Shown here: in pieces, positions 28,341-39,439 of the stretch
How positions within the stretch are numbered: position 1 is the first letter of the stretch
How the letters are laid out: each line of letters begins with the position of its first letter
NCBI RefSeq assembly: GCF_964218355.1
Contig: NZ_CAXPMC010000021.1
Span: 1-64,000 of the forward strand
Reading direction: 5' to 3'
DNA length: 64,000 bases
From: Ferrovibrio sp964218355
Lineage (GTDB): Bacteria > Pseudomonadota > Alphaproteobacteria > Ferrovibrionales > Ferrovibrionaceae
Notes under the pieces: model-generated
Databases searched by the model: none
What the model saw: the letters and a program-made list of their open reading frames with translations, nothing else
Told to the model about the DNA's origin: nothing
Program-made: the position numbers and the translations under genes

Positions 28341-28385
28341 CCGGCCGCCGCCGCAGGCAGCCCCCGTTCACCGAAGCTTGATTGG

Positions 28386-28435
28386 CGCCCGCCGGCCGAC
28401 CCGCTAGGGTTCGGGGCGGGCGTCTTTCTTTTTCT
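28386..28435 (+). terminator. Possible rho-independent terminator after dps
   Basis: CGCCCGC (28386-28392) pairs with GCGGGCG (28416-28422) across a 23-base loop that can form a smaller hairpin, followed by the T-rich tract TCTTTCTTTTTCT. It lies 45 bases after the dps stop. The long loop makes this less certain than a compact hairpin. Confidence 0.45.
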
Positions 28436-28472
28436 GCGATCGCCCGCCAGCGAAAGGTGCAGGAGTGCGAGC

Positions 28473-29420
28473 ATGCTGATCAGGATACGTCGCGGATGGG
28501 AAATTCCCGAGGCCCAGGCCACACCGGAGGCCGTGTTCCTCAACCGGCGCGGCCTGCTGCTGGGCCTGGGGGCCGCCGGCATCGCCGCCGGCCTGCCGCA
28601 GCCTGCGCGCGCCGATATCGCCGCCGACCTCTACCCGGCCAAGCGCAATGCGGCCTTCACGCTCGACCGCGCGCTGACGGAGGAAAAGGTCGCCACCCAT
28701 TACAACAATTTCTACGAATTCGGCTCGCACAAGCAGATCGCGGCAGCGGCCCAGAAGCTGACCATCGAACCCTGGCAGGTGAAGATCGACGGCATGGTGG
28801 AGAAGGAGATCACCATCGATGCCGCCGACCTGATCCGCAAGATGCCGGTGGAGGAACGCCTCTACCGCCATCGCTGTGTCGAGGCCTGGGCAATGGCGGT
28901 GCCATGGAGCGGCTTTCCGCTTCGCGCACTGGTCGATTTCGCCAAACCGCTGTCGGGTGCGACCTATCTGCGCATGGAAACCTTCCAGCGGCCGGCCGAG
29001 GCCGGCGGCCAGCGGCAGTTCTGGTATCCCTGGCCCTATACCGAGGGCCTCAGCATGGCCGAGGCCCGCAACGACCTCGCCTTCATCGCCACCGGCGTCT
29101 ACGGCAAGCCGGTCCCGAAGCAGATGGGAGCACCGCTGCGGCTGGCGGTGCCGTGGAAATACGGTTTCAAATCGGTGAAGTCGATCGTGACCTTCACGTT
29201 CACCGACCAGCGTCCAAAAACCTTCTGGGAGGCGATCGCGCCGGACGAGTACGGTTTCTGGGCCAATGTGAACCCGGCCGTGCCGCATCCACGCTGGAGC
29301 CAGGCCAGCGAGGAGCTGATCGGCACCGGCAAGCGGGTGCCGACCCAGATCTATAACGGCTATGGCGAGTTCGTCGCCGAGCTTTACAAGGACATGACGA
29401 AAGAGAAGCTGTACATGTAA
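28473..29420 (+). CDS. msrP: Periplasmic methionine-sulfoxide reductase MsrP, molybdopterin subunit
   Basis: A 315-residue YedY-type oxidoreductase. A Tat signal (NRRGLLLGLGAAGIAAG, Arg25-Arg26) directs the folded enzyme to the periplasm, and RHRCVEAW supplies the molybdenum-ligating cysteine 135. It reduces methionine sulfoxide in envelope proteins using electrons from the membrane heme protein MsrQ. No msrQ is next to it; the following gene is a HAD phosphatase. ATG 28473 has an AGGAG site. Confidence 0.94.
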   Translation: MLIRIRRGWEIPEAQATPEAVFLNRRGLLLGLGAAGIAAGLPQPARADIAADLYPAKRNAAFTLDRALTEEKVATHYNNFYEFGSHKQIAAAAQKLTIEPWQVKIDGMVEKEITIDAADLIRKMPVEERLYRHRCVEAWAMAVPWSGFPLRALVDFAKPLSGATYLRMETFQRPAEAGGQRQFWYPWPYTEGLSMAEARNDLAFIATGVYGKPVPKQMGAPLRLAVPWKYGFKSVKSIVTFTFTDQRPKTFWEAIAPDEYGFWANVNPAVPHPRWSQASEELIGTGKRVPTQIYNGYGEFVAELYKDMTKEKLYM

Positions 29421-29459
29421 GGCGCTTCCGCGCCGCAACGGCTTCGGCTATGCAGGGGC

Positions 29460-30116
29460 ATGGCCTTCGACCTGATCATCTTCGACATGGACGGCACGCT
29501 GGTCGACAGCGAACCGATTGCCAACCGCGTCTTCTACGAGAAACTGCTCGGCCATGGCCTCGATTCGCGGATCGACGAGGCTGCGCTGGCCCATGACCTG
29601 ACCGGGCTGAGCCTGCCCAGCTGCTTCGCCCTGCTGCACGAGCGGTACGGGCTGGTCCTGCCGGCCGGCTTCGAGCACGACCTGCAGGCCGAAACCTACC
29701 GCCGGCTGCGGCAGGAACTGCAACCGATTCCCGGCGTGCCGGACATTCTGCCCCGCCTGCCGCAGGCAAAATGCGTCGCATCCTCGTCGGAACCCGACAA
29801 GATCGTCATGAGCCTGCAGCTCTGCGGGATCGACCGGCATTTCGGGCCGCACCTGTACAGCGCCCGCCAGGTGGCGCGCGGCAAGCCGCATCCCGACCTG
29901 TTCCTGCATGCCGCCGGCAGCATGGGCCACCGCCCGCCGGCCTGTGCCGTGGTGGAAGACAGCCTGCCCGGCGTGCAGGCAGGCCTCCGCGCCGGCATGA
30001 CCGTCTTTGCCTACCGGCCGGAACCGGCCGATCCCCATGCCGCCGCTTTTGCCGACCTCGGCTGCCGGGTCTTCACATCCATGGCCCAGCTGCCCGGCCT
30101 GCTGGCGGCCGGCTGA
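29460..30116 (+). CDS. HAD-superfamily hydrolase (phosphoglycolate phosphatase-like)
   Basis: A 218-residue HAD phosphatase. Motif I FDMDGTLVDS holds the nucleophile Asp9 and Asp11; SSSEP is motif II-like; GKPHPDLFLHAA and VVEDSLPGVQAGLRAGM are motifs III and IV. The alpha-helical cap between residues 17 and 80 fits the C1-cap group, which includes phosphoglycolate phosphatase, beta-phosphoglucomutase and YieH-type nucleotidases; the substrate is undecided. It follows msrP by about 40 bases. Confidence 0.85.
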   Translation: MAFDLIIFDMDGTLVDSEPIANRVFYEKLLGHGLDSRIDEAALAHDLTGLSLPSCFALLHERYGLVLPAGFEHDLQAETYRRLRQELQPIPGVPDILPRLPQAKCVASSSEPDKIVMSLQLCGIDRHFGPHLYSARQVARGKPHPDLFLHAAGSMGHRPPACAVVEDSLPGVQAGLRAGMTVFAYRPEPADPHAAAFADLGCRVFTSMAQLPGLLAAG

Positions 30117-30119
30117 GCC

Positions 30120-30150
30120 AAAAAAAAGCCGGCCTGGAAGCCAGGCCGGC
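30120..30150 (-). terminator. Intrinsic terminator, leftward, for the sensor-kinase operon
   Basis: Perfect 10-bp stem GCCGGCCTGG / CCAGGCCGGC with an AAG loop (30128-30150) follows eight A residues at 30120-30127, which become a U8 tract on the minus strand. It therefore ends transcription from the kinase gene about 240 bases upstream. On the plus strand only AAAGTCTT follows, so stopping the HAD gene is weaker. Confidence 0.85.
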
Positions 30151-30386
30151 AAAGTCTTAACAGGGAGGCTCCGCGCGAGACGCGCGGAAGGCCGGGACAA
30201 CGGGGGAGCTGCCACGGCCAAAGTTTCTGGCCGGAGCCGGAAACTCAGAAGATGCTGCGACGCAACATCTGACAGGCACAGATGTAATGCCTGTCAGGAT
30301 GTTTGAGTATCCACCAATTTCTCAAATCAGCCATGCGGTCGCTGCATAACTGGCCGGTGAGAAGATAAAGAATATTTATCAGCAAG

Positions 30387-32602
<2,216 letters not shown>

Positions 32603-32606
<4 letters not shown>

Positions 32607-33499
32607 AACTGCCAGTCCGCGACTTTGCGCAACAGGAAATCGCGGAACACGGCCAGACGCTTGGTATTCCGCAACTCCTCGGGGTAAACGAGATAGGTGT
32701 CGAAACCCGGACCGTCGAGGTTGGGCAGAACACGCACGATGCGCGGGTTGCCACCCACCATGTAGTCCGGCAGCGAGGCAACGCCGAGGCCGCTGGCCAC
32801 CGCCTGCATCACCCCGTAGACATTGTTCACCGTCAGGATCGGCTCGCGCGGCGCCGCCGGCTCGCCGGCATGCAGCAGCCAGTTGATATTATTGAAATGT
32901 GCCGGCGCCTCTTCGCCGTAGACGATCAGATGATGCCGGTCCATATCCTCGATCGTCTGCGGCGCCCCGAACCGGGCGATGTAGTCGACCGACGCGTAGA
33001 TATGGTTATGCACCGTGATCAGCTTGCGATGGACCAGATCGGCCTGGGTCGGCTTCCACATGCGGATCGCCACGTCGGCCTCGCGCATCGACAGGTCGAG
33101 TTCACGGTCATCCACCACCATCTCGATACGGATATCGGGATAGAGATCCATGAATTCCTTCAGCCGCGGCGCCAGCCAGACGGTGCCGAAGGCTACCGTC
33201 GTGGTCACGCATAATTCGCCCGACGGCTTGTCCTTGGCATCGGCGATCATCGCCTCGGTCACCGCCAGCCGGGCGAAGATATCGCGGGCCGTGCGGTACA
33301 GCAGCTCGCCCTGCTCGGTCAGGATCAGGCCGCGGGCATGGCGGTGGAACAGCGTGGCATTGAGCTGGGTTTCCAGGGCCCCGATCTGGCGGCTGACCGC
33401 CGACTGGCTCAGGCCGAGCGACTCGCCGGCATGGGTCAGGCTGCCGGCCTCGGCGACGGCATGGAAAATCCGCAGCTTGTCCCAGTCCAGCGCCGACAT
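32603..33499 (-). CDS. LysR-family transcriptional regulator
   Basis: A 298-residue LTTR. The N-terminal winged HTH (residues about 1-60; GSLTHAGESLGLSQSAVSRQIGALE) is followed by a type 2 periplasmic-binding effector domain (about 90-290). It lies next to trxB in the same direction and its stop overlaps the first codon of the kinase, so the two are probably translated together. The effector and target genes are unknown. Confidence 0.9.
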
Positions 33500-33535
33500 C
33501 GCCCCCCCGCCTGTTTCCGCTATGCCCGCGCCGGA

Positions 33536-34504
33536 TCAGTCCGCCGCATCGGCGGCCGGCATGGCGTGGTGGGCCAGAAACCGCTCGGCCTCCAGTGCCG
33601 CCATGCAGCCGGTGCCTGCCGCGGTGACCGCCTGGCGATACACCTTGTCCTGCACGTCGCCGGCCGCAAAGACACCGGCAATCGCCGTCTGCGTGGTACC
33701 AGGCTTGGTGCTGAGATAGCCCTCGCCATCCAGCGGCAGCTGGTCCCTGAACAGCTCGGTATTCGGCGTATGGCCGATGGCGACGAACACGCCGTCGGTG
33801 GCCACGTCCTGGGTGGCGCCGGTCTTGGTGCTGCGCAGCCGCGCCCCGGTGACGCCCTTTGGATCACCATCGCCGAGAATCTCGTCGACCACATGATCCC
33901 AGATCACGCGGATCTTCGGATGGGCGAACAGCCGCTCCTGCAGGATCTTCTCCGCCCGCAGGCTGTCGCGCCGGTGCACCAGCACCACCTCGCTGGCATG
34001 GTTGGTGAGATACAGCGCCTCTTCCACGGCGGTGTTGCCGCCACCGACCACCACCACTTTCTTGCCGCGGTAGAAGAACCCGTCGCAGGTGGCGCAGGCG
34101 GAAACGCCGAAGCCCTGGAAATGCTGTTCGCTTTCCAGGCCCAGCCACTTCGCCTGGGCACCGGTGGCGATGATCAGCGCGTCGCCGATATAGGTATCGC
34201 CGGAATCCCCCTTGGCGACGAAGGGTCGCCGGGAGAGATCGACCGAGACGATATAGTCGTTGAGGATGGTGGTGCCGACATGCCTGGCCTGCGCCTCCAT
34301 CTGCTCCATCAGCCAGGGGCCCTGGATCACCTCGGCAAAGCCCGGGTAATTCTCCACATCCGTCGTGATGGTCAGCTGGCCGCCCGGCTGCAGGCCATGC
34401 ACCATGATCGGCTGCAGCGATGCGCGCGCCGCATAGATGGCCGCGGTACAGCCGGCCGGGCCGGAGCCGAGAATCAGGACCTTGGTGCGATGGGTGGTTG
34501 CCAT
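33536..34504 (-). CDS. trxB: Thioredoxin-disulfide reductase
   Basis: A 322-residue FAD enzyme that uses NADPH to reduce thioredoxin. FAD site GSGPAGCTAAIYAAR, redox-active CATC (Cys137, Cys140), NADPH site VVGGGNTAVEEALYL and the C-terminal FAD segment GVFAAGDVQDKVYRQAVTAAG are all present. It completes the system with TrxA (7298-7621). It is upstream of the LysR gene and separated from it by 36 bases. Confidence 0.96.
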   Translation of the reverse strand: MATTHRTKVLILGSGPAGCTAAIYAARASLQPIMVHGLQPGGQLTITTDVENYPGFAEVIQGPWLMEQMEAQARHVGTTILNDYIVSVDLSRRPFVAKGDSGDTYIGDALIIATGAQAKWLGLESEQHFQGFGVSACATCDGFFYRGKKVVVVGGGNTAVEEALYLTNHASEVVLVHRRDSLRAEKILQERLFAHPKIRVIWDHVVDEILGDGDPKGVTGARLRSTKTGATQDVATDGVFVAIGHTPNTELFRDQLPLDGEGYLSTKPGTTQTAIAGVFAAGDVQDKVYRQAVTAAGTGCMAALEAERFLAHHAMPAADAAD

Positions 34505-34711
34505 GGCGAAGTCACTCCACCGGCCCGGGGGGCCGGAAAAACGGGATATTTTCCGATTATGACAGGCACGGAACCCGGCGCAAGGGCAAGCCCCGGGCCC
34601 GCTGCTGGTGCGGCGTTATCGCAGGCTTGCATGACGATCCGGTGACGCCGGTCTCCGCGACTCGCAGGGCAATCTAGGGCAGACCGGCAAAAAGTCGCGC
34701 TTCCCGGCGCG

Positions 34712-36712
34712 TCAGAAGCCGAACATGTGATCGAGGCAGAAGCTTTCGGCACCATTCTGCAGCCCGTGGAAACCGAACAGGCGGCAGCCGGTGTCGCGCA
34801 CCTGGATCCAGCCGCCGCGTCCCGCCCGCTGCAGGTCGGCCGCCGCAAACACTTCCGAGGCCCGGAAAAACCGTGACCCGCCATGGGGAATCGGCAGCGG
34901 CGTCTCGGCAATCTTCACGGCCCGGCCGTCGAACAGGGTCAGGACGGTCTGCGACTGCGGCTGGCCATAGACCTCGCGCGGCAGCGAGGCGGCATAGACC
35001 AGATGGCAGATGGCATCGAACGGCGCCTCGCCCAGCCGCAGGAACAGCCGGGTGGTCAGGCCGGGCGGCCGGTGCGTGTAGGATTGCGGCTCGTCGCGAT
35101 AGGTGATCGGCATGTTGTAGATATGCGCGCCGAAGATGGTTTCCGCCGCATGGCCGGAACTGCGCTGCTCGTAGAGGCCGAGCGCATGCAGCCAGCCATC
35201 GGCCTCGCCGCCCTCGCGGAAGTCATAGACATACTCGATATGGCCGTAACCCGACGGCAGCCTGGTCCTGCCAGCGGCCAGCCAGGCATCGACATCGCAG
35301 GGCCGCGAATCGCGCCGGGCCAGCCGGCCCAGATATTCCTCGGCCGCCACCGTGCCGTCGGCATCGTAGAGCACGGCACGGATCGGCAGTTCCTGCTGGG
35401 CCGTCGACATCGGCGTCGGCAGGGTGACGGACTTCCACTGGTCGAGCGGCAGCACCGGCAGCGGCATGATATAGCCCTTGCCGATCAGGTCCCCGAGTTT
35501 CGGCAGGTCGGGATTCGGCTTCAGGTCGGTGCGTTCGACATTGGCATGGGCGATACGGCGGCGGCCGGCCTGGCCATCCGTGCCGGCCTGCACGACCTCG
35601 TAGCGCGGCCGCACGAAGTAACGGCCGGCCTGGATTTCGATCTGGTCAGGGAATTTCGCGTCCGGCAGCAGGCGGCCGAGATCGACCGCGACGGTACCGA
35701 AGGGCGGCACGGAACCATCCCACCAGGCGATGTCCTGGGCACCGACGAGATTGGCACCGACAGCGCCGGCCGGGATCGGCATCGGATGGCTGTTCTGCAC
35801 CCACAGCAGCAGGCGCTCGCCCGGTTTCGGCGCCGGCACGCCGGCATAGAGATCGGCCGGCCAGGCATTGGCATCATGGGTGCAGGAGAGCTGCCGGCCG
35901 CTGCCGGAGAAGCTGTCGAGCGCGTATTTCACCACATCATGGCCCTTGATGCGGATCGCGTGGATGAACAGCGAGCCGGCAAAATCGGCCAGCCCGAAGC
36001 GCTGCCGGATCGCGCGGCTGTCGATCGCGACGGCATGGAAGGCGCCGCTGGCATCGGGTCCGAGCGGCTCGGTCCATTCCGCCAGCACCGCCCCGTCGCC
36101 ATCGAACAGGCAGAGCCAGAGCGCCGGATCGGCGGCGCCGTAGCCAGCCCAGTAATTCGCCGTTACCACCCGGGTATGCAGGCCGTCGCCGGCTGCTTCA
36201 TCGCGCAGGAAGGCAAAGTTGGTGGCGAAATTCAGCGGGTCGAGATAGCGGCTGCGGTTGCTGAGCCACGCGTCCGGCAGCCGCATGGCATCCAGTGTGA
36301 AGACCTGGCAGCCCGCAGGCAGCAGGCGGGCGATCTGCGCTTTGTGGATCGCCGCATCGAAGGCAGTGATCAGCACCGCGTCGGGCGCCGCGGCGGCGAT
36401 CGCGGTGACCGGACGGGTGACCTGGCCAAGCCGCGTCTGGCCAATATCCTCGATCCGCTGGACAAAGACGCCGACCAGATTGGCGCGCGGCACCGGGAAA
36501 AAGGCGTCGAGATGGTCGACGGCATCCTGGGCCTCGGGATCATAGACGGCCAGGCGTGCAAACGGCTTCAGGTCCTCGATCAGGCGCCGGCCGAGAGCCG
36601 CCACCTTGGGATGCCCCAGGGCCTTGAAAAGACTATGCCCGCCGAAATTATTGCCCGGCCGCCAGCCCCCCCGGGCATCGGCATTGGTAAAGGTGTCGAT
36701 TTTCAGCGCCAT
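34712..36712 (-). CDS. Uncharacterised 666-residue protein
   Basis: I do not recognise this family. The protein has no signal peptide or membrane helix. The first ~160 residues look like a Rossmann-type or oxidoreductase-like fold (LAVYDPEAQ, APDAVLITAFDAAIHKAQIARLLP), followed by beta-rich segments with many Trp, Tyr and His residues. LWVQNSHPMPIPAG and NPDLPKLGDLIGKGYIMPLPVLPLD may be binding loops. The C-terminus ends HMFGF. The start is ATG 36712 (TTG TTG just before it). It is single-gene, convergent to none, and next to an Lrp gene. Any function would be a guess. Confidence 0.7.
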   Translation of the reverse strand: MALKIDTFTNADARGGWRPGNNFGGHSLFKALGHPKVAALGRRLIEDLKPFARLAVYDPEAQDAVDHLDAFFPVPRANLVGVFVQRIEDIGQTRLGQVTRPVTAIAAAAPDAVLITAFDAAIHKAQIARLLPAGCQVFTLDAMRLPDAWLSNRSRYLDPLNFATNFAFLRDEAAGDGLHTRVVTANYWAGYGAADPALWLCLFDGDGAVLAEWTEPLGPDASGAFHAVAIDSRAIRQRFGLADFAGSLFIHAIRIKGHDVVKYALDSFSGSGRQLSCTHDANAWPADLYAGVPAPKPGERLLLWVQNSHPMPIPAGAVGANLVGAQDIAWWDGSVPPFGTVAVDLGRLLPDAKFPDQIEIQAGRYFVRPRYEVVQAGTDGQAGRRRIAHANVERTDLKPNPDLPKLGDLIGKGYIMPLPVLPLDQWKSVTLPTPMSTAQQELPIRAVLYDADGTVAAEEYLGRLARRDSRPCDVDAWLAAGRTRLPSGYGHIEYVYDFREGGEADGWLHALGLYEQRSSGHAAETIFGAHIYNMPITYRDEPQSYTHRPPGLTTRLFLRLGEAPFDAICHLVYAASLPREVYGQPQSQTVLTLFDGRAVKIAETPLPIPHGGSRFFRASEVFAAADLQRAGRGGWIQVRDTGCRLFGFHGLQNGAESFCLDHMFGF

Positions 36713-36901
36713 CAACAATCCCGGCAGGGGGCGGCATCATAGTTCTTGCGGGCCGCCGGTGCCCCCGTCCGGCTGCCTCGTCCCGCGCAGCTTTACCATT
36801 GGCGGCCCGCCCAGGGAATTGCCCCGGGGCAAAGAATACCTGCCGGGCCCTGACGAAATTTTATAAGCCCGGACCCTTGGAATTTTACCCGCATTTATAA
36901 T

Positions 36902-36916
36902 AATATTGCGCATATT
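36902..36916. promoter_or_regulatory. Possible Lrp operator
   Basis: AATAT-TGCGC-ATATT is an inverted repeat with 5-bp arms and an AT-rich surround, 24 bases before the Lrp start codon. Lrp/AsnC regulators commonly bind such AT-rich 15-bp palindromes and repress their own gene. The sequence is compatible but not diagnostic. Confidence 0.35.
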
Positions 36917-36939
36917 TTACTCCTGAGAGAAATTTTGTC

Positions 36940-37437
36940 ATGCAGCGCGTCAAGCTCGACCTCATCGACCGCAAGATCCTGACCGACCTGCAGGCCGATG
37001 GCCGGATGACCAATGTCGAGCTGGCCCAGCGGGTCGGAATCTCGGCACCGCCCTGCCTGCGCCGGGTCCGCGCGCTGGAGGAGGCCGGCTATATCCGCGG
37101 CTATCATGCCGAACTCAGTCCGCCGCTGCTCGGCTACGGGGTCACGGTGTTCGCCATGGTCGGCCTGAACAGCCAGGCCGAACCGGATCTGATCGCCTTC
37201 GAGCAAACCGTGGCCGGCTGGCCGCAGGTCCGCGAATGCCACATGCTGGCCGGCGAGAACGATTTCATCCTGAAGATCGTGGCCCGCGACTGGGATGCCT
37301 ACCAGACCTTCCTGACCCGCGAACTGACCGCCCTGGCCAATGTCGCCCATGTGAAGACGGCCCTGACCATCCGCTGCTCGAAGAACGAGCCGGGTGTGCC
37401 GGTCGACATGCCGGCCGAGGAAGAAGCCGCCGATTGA
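36940..37437 (+). CDS. Lrp/AsnC family transcriptional regulator
   Basis: A 165-residue regulator. The N-terminal HTH (residues about 4-50; LDLIDRKILTDLQADGRMTNVELAQRVG) is followed by the C-terminal RAM ligand-binding domain (about 70-150). The ~135 bases between it and phaC contain an FNR-type palindrome. Ligand unknown; family members respond to amino acids. The last residues (VDMPAEEEAAD) are an acidic extension. Confidence 0.92.
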   Translation: MQRVKLDLIDRKILTDLQADGRMTNVELAQRVGISAPPCLRRVRALEEAGYIRGYHAELSPPLLGYGVTVFAMVGLNSQAEPDLIAFEQTVAGWPQVRECHMLAGENDFILKIVARDWDAYQTFLTRELTALANVAHVKTALTIRCSKNEPGVPVDMPAEEEAAD

Positions 37438-37498
37438 TCCGGCATCCGGCCGCCAATTCCGGCTGTTTGCCCGGCCACGCCCCGCCTTGATCGTCCGG

Positions 37499-37516
37499 CC
37501 TTGACCGAGGTCAAGG
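37499..37516. promoter_or_regulatory. FNR/FixK-type palindrome before phaC
   Basis: CCTTGACCGAGGTCAAGG is an 18-bp inverted repeat with perfect 8-bp arms around GA. It includes TTGAC-N4-GTCAA, the FNR/FixK anaerobox form used in alphaproteobacteria. It is 58 bases before the phaC ATG, where an activator or promoter site would be. It could equally be a stem of the Lrp gene's end. Confidence 0.5.
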
Positions 37517-37573
37517 GCCCGGCGCCTCGCTGGCGGTAGGGTTTTCCCTGCCCCCGCCAGAACGGAGCCGGTC

Positions 37574-39400
37574 ATGGCCCAGCCGCCCATCCTTCCCGGT
37601 CCTGCCCCATCCTCCCCGGCCGCCCGGATGCCGGCACCGCCGCCGGCCGCCACGGACCTGCCGGACCGCAGCGACCTGCCGCTCGATCGCCTGGTCAACG
37701 CGGCGCTGGCCCGGATCACCGCCGGCATCTCGCCGCTGGCACTGCCGGCTGCCTATCTCGACTGGGGCATGCATCTGGCGCTCTCGCCCGGCAAACAGCT
37801 CGAACTGGTCCGCAAGGCCCAGCGCAAGATGACCCGCTTCGCGCTCTATGCCGCCGGCTGCGCAGCGCAGGGCGGCCAGGGCAGCACCTGCATCGAACCG
37901 CTGGCCCAGGATCGCCGCTTCAGCGATCCCGCCTGGCAACAGCCCCCCTTCAACCTGATCCACCAGGCTTTCCTGCTGACCCAGCAATGGTGGCACAATG
38001 CCACCACCCATGTGCGCGGCGTCTCCCCCCATCACGAGGCGGTGGTGGAATTCACCACGCGGCAGATTCTCGATATCTTCGCGCCCAGCAATTTCCTGGC
38101 AACCAATCCGGTCGCCCTGCAGCGGACCATGGCCGAGCACGGCATGAACCTGGTGCGCGGCTTCGGCAACGTCATCGAAGACTGGCAGCGCAACCTACTC
38201 GGTCGCCCGCCTGCCGGCGCCGAGAAATTCCGTGTCGGCGAAGCACTGGCGACTACGCCGGGCAAGGTGGTGCTGCGCAACCGCCTGATCGAACTGATCC
38301 AGTATGCGCCCGCAACCGACACCGTGCAGGCGAAACCGATCCTGATCGTGCCGGCCTGGATCATGAAATACTACATCCTCGACCTTTCGGCGCGGAATTC
38401 ACTGGTCAGGTATCTGGTCGAGCGCGGCCATACCGTGTTCATCATCTCGTGGAAGAACCCCGATTACGGAGACCGCGACCTCGGCTTTGACGATTACCGC
38501 CGGCTTGGCGTAATGGCCGCACTGGATGCCGTTTCCGCCGTCTGCGGCGGGCAGAAGGTCCACGCGGCCGGCTACTGTCTCGGCGGCACGCTGCTGTCGG
38601 TGGCCGCCGCAGCCATGGCGCGCGATGGCGACGACCGCCTCGCCAGCCTGACATTGCTGGCCGGCCAGACCGACTTCTCGGAGGCCGGTGAACTGACCCT
38701 GTTCATCGACGAGAACCAGGTCACCTTCCTGGAAGACATGATGTGGGAACAGGGCTTTCTCGATACCCGCCAGATGGCCGGTGCCTTCCAGATCCTGCGT
38801 TCGAACGACCTGATCTGGTCACGCATGATGCAGGACTACATTGCCGGCGAACGCGCGCCGATGATCGACCTGATGGCCTGGAATGCCGACCAGACCCGCA
38901 TGCCCTACCGCATGCATAGCGAGTATCTGCGCCGGCTGTTCCTCGACAACGATCTCGCCGAGGGCCGCTTCAGGGTGGATGGCCAGCCCGTCGCCCTGAC
39001 CGACCTGCGCATGCCGGTCTTTGCCGTCGGCACGGAATGGGACCACGTCGCACCCTGGCATTCGGTCTTCAAGATCATCCGGCTGACCGATACCGACGTG
39101 ACCTTCCTGCTCACCTCCGGCGGCCACAATGCCGGCATCGTCAGCGAGCCCGGCCACGACCGCCGGCATTTCCGCATTGCCCATCACCGCGAGCACGATC
39201 CCTATATCGACCCGGACCGCTGGCTGGAGCAGCAGCCGCAGCAGGCCGGTTCGTGGTGGCCGGCCTGGACGGAATGGCTGGAAAAGATCGGCGGCGACCG
39301 GATCGTGCCACCGCCCATGGGCAACGCCGCTGCCGGCTATCCGCCGCTGGCGGATGCCCCGGGCAGCTATGTGCGTGAGCCAAATCCATATCGGCCATGA
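37574..39400 (+). CDS. phaC: Class I poly(3-hydroxyalkanoate) synthase
   Basis: A 608-residue enzyme that polymerises 3-hydroxyacyl-CoA into storage polyester on the granule surface. The lipase-box-like GYCLGG holds nucleophile Cys335; the following alpha/beta core has DPAWQQPPFNL and DLTSGGHNAGI-like segments (LLTSGGHNAGIVSEPG). The N-terminus (about 80 residues) is proline/alanine-rich and variable. phaA, phaB or phasin genes are not in the window. ATG 37574 has a GGAG site. It ends convergently with the methyltransferase gene. Confidence 0.93.
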   Translation: MAQPPILPGPAPSSPAARMPAPPPAATDLPDRSDLPLDRLVNAALARITAGISPLALPAAYLDWGMHLALSPGKQLELVRKAQRKMTRFALYAAGCAAQGGQGSTCIEPLAQDRRFSDPAWQQPPFNLIHQAFLLTQQWWHNATTHVRGVSPHHEAVVEFTTRQILDIFAPSNFLATNPVALQRTMAEHGMNLVRGFGNVIEDWQRNLLGRPPAGAEKFRVGEALATTPGKVVLRNRLIELIQYAPATDTVQAKPILIVPAWIMKYYILDLSARNSLVRYLVERGHTVFIISWKNPDYGDRDLGFDDYRRLGVMAALDAVSAVCGGQKVHAAGYCLGGTLLSVAAAAMARDGDDRLASLTLLAGQTDFSEAGELTLFIDENQVTFLEDMMWEQGFLDTRQMAGAFQILRSNDLIWSRMMQDYIAGERAPMIDLMAWNADQTRMPYRMHSEYLRRLFLDNDLAEGRFRVDGQPVALTDLRMPVFAVGTEWDHVAPWHSVFKIIRLTDTDVTFLLTSGGHNAGIVSEPGHDRRHFRIAHHREHDPYIDPDRWLEQQPQQAGSWWPAWTEWLEKIGGDRIVPPPMGNAAAGYPPLADAPGSYVREPNPYRP

Positions 39401-39439
39401 TGCCGGGCACGGATAGGCCGCGATATTATTGAGACGGCC

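Noticed and set aside
36713..36718. TTG TTG start of the 666-residue protein
   Set aside because: ATG at 36712 follows directly and is preferred.
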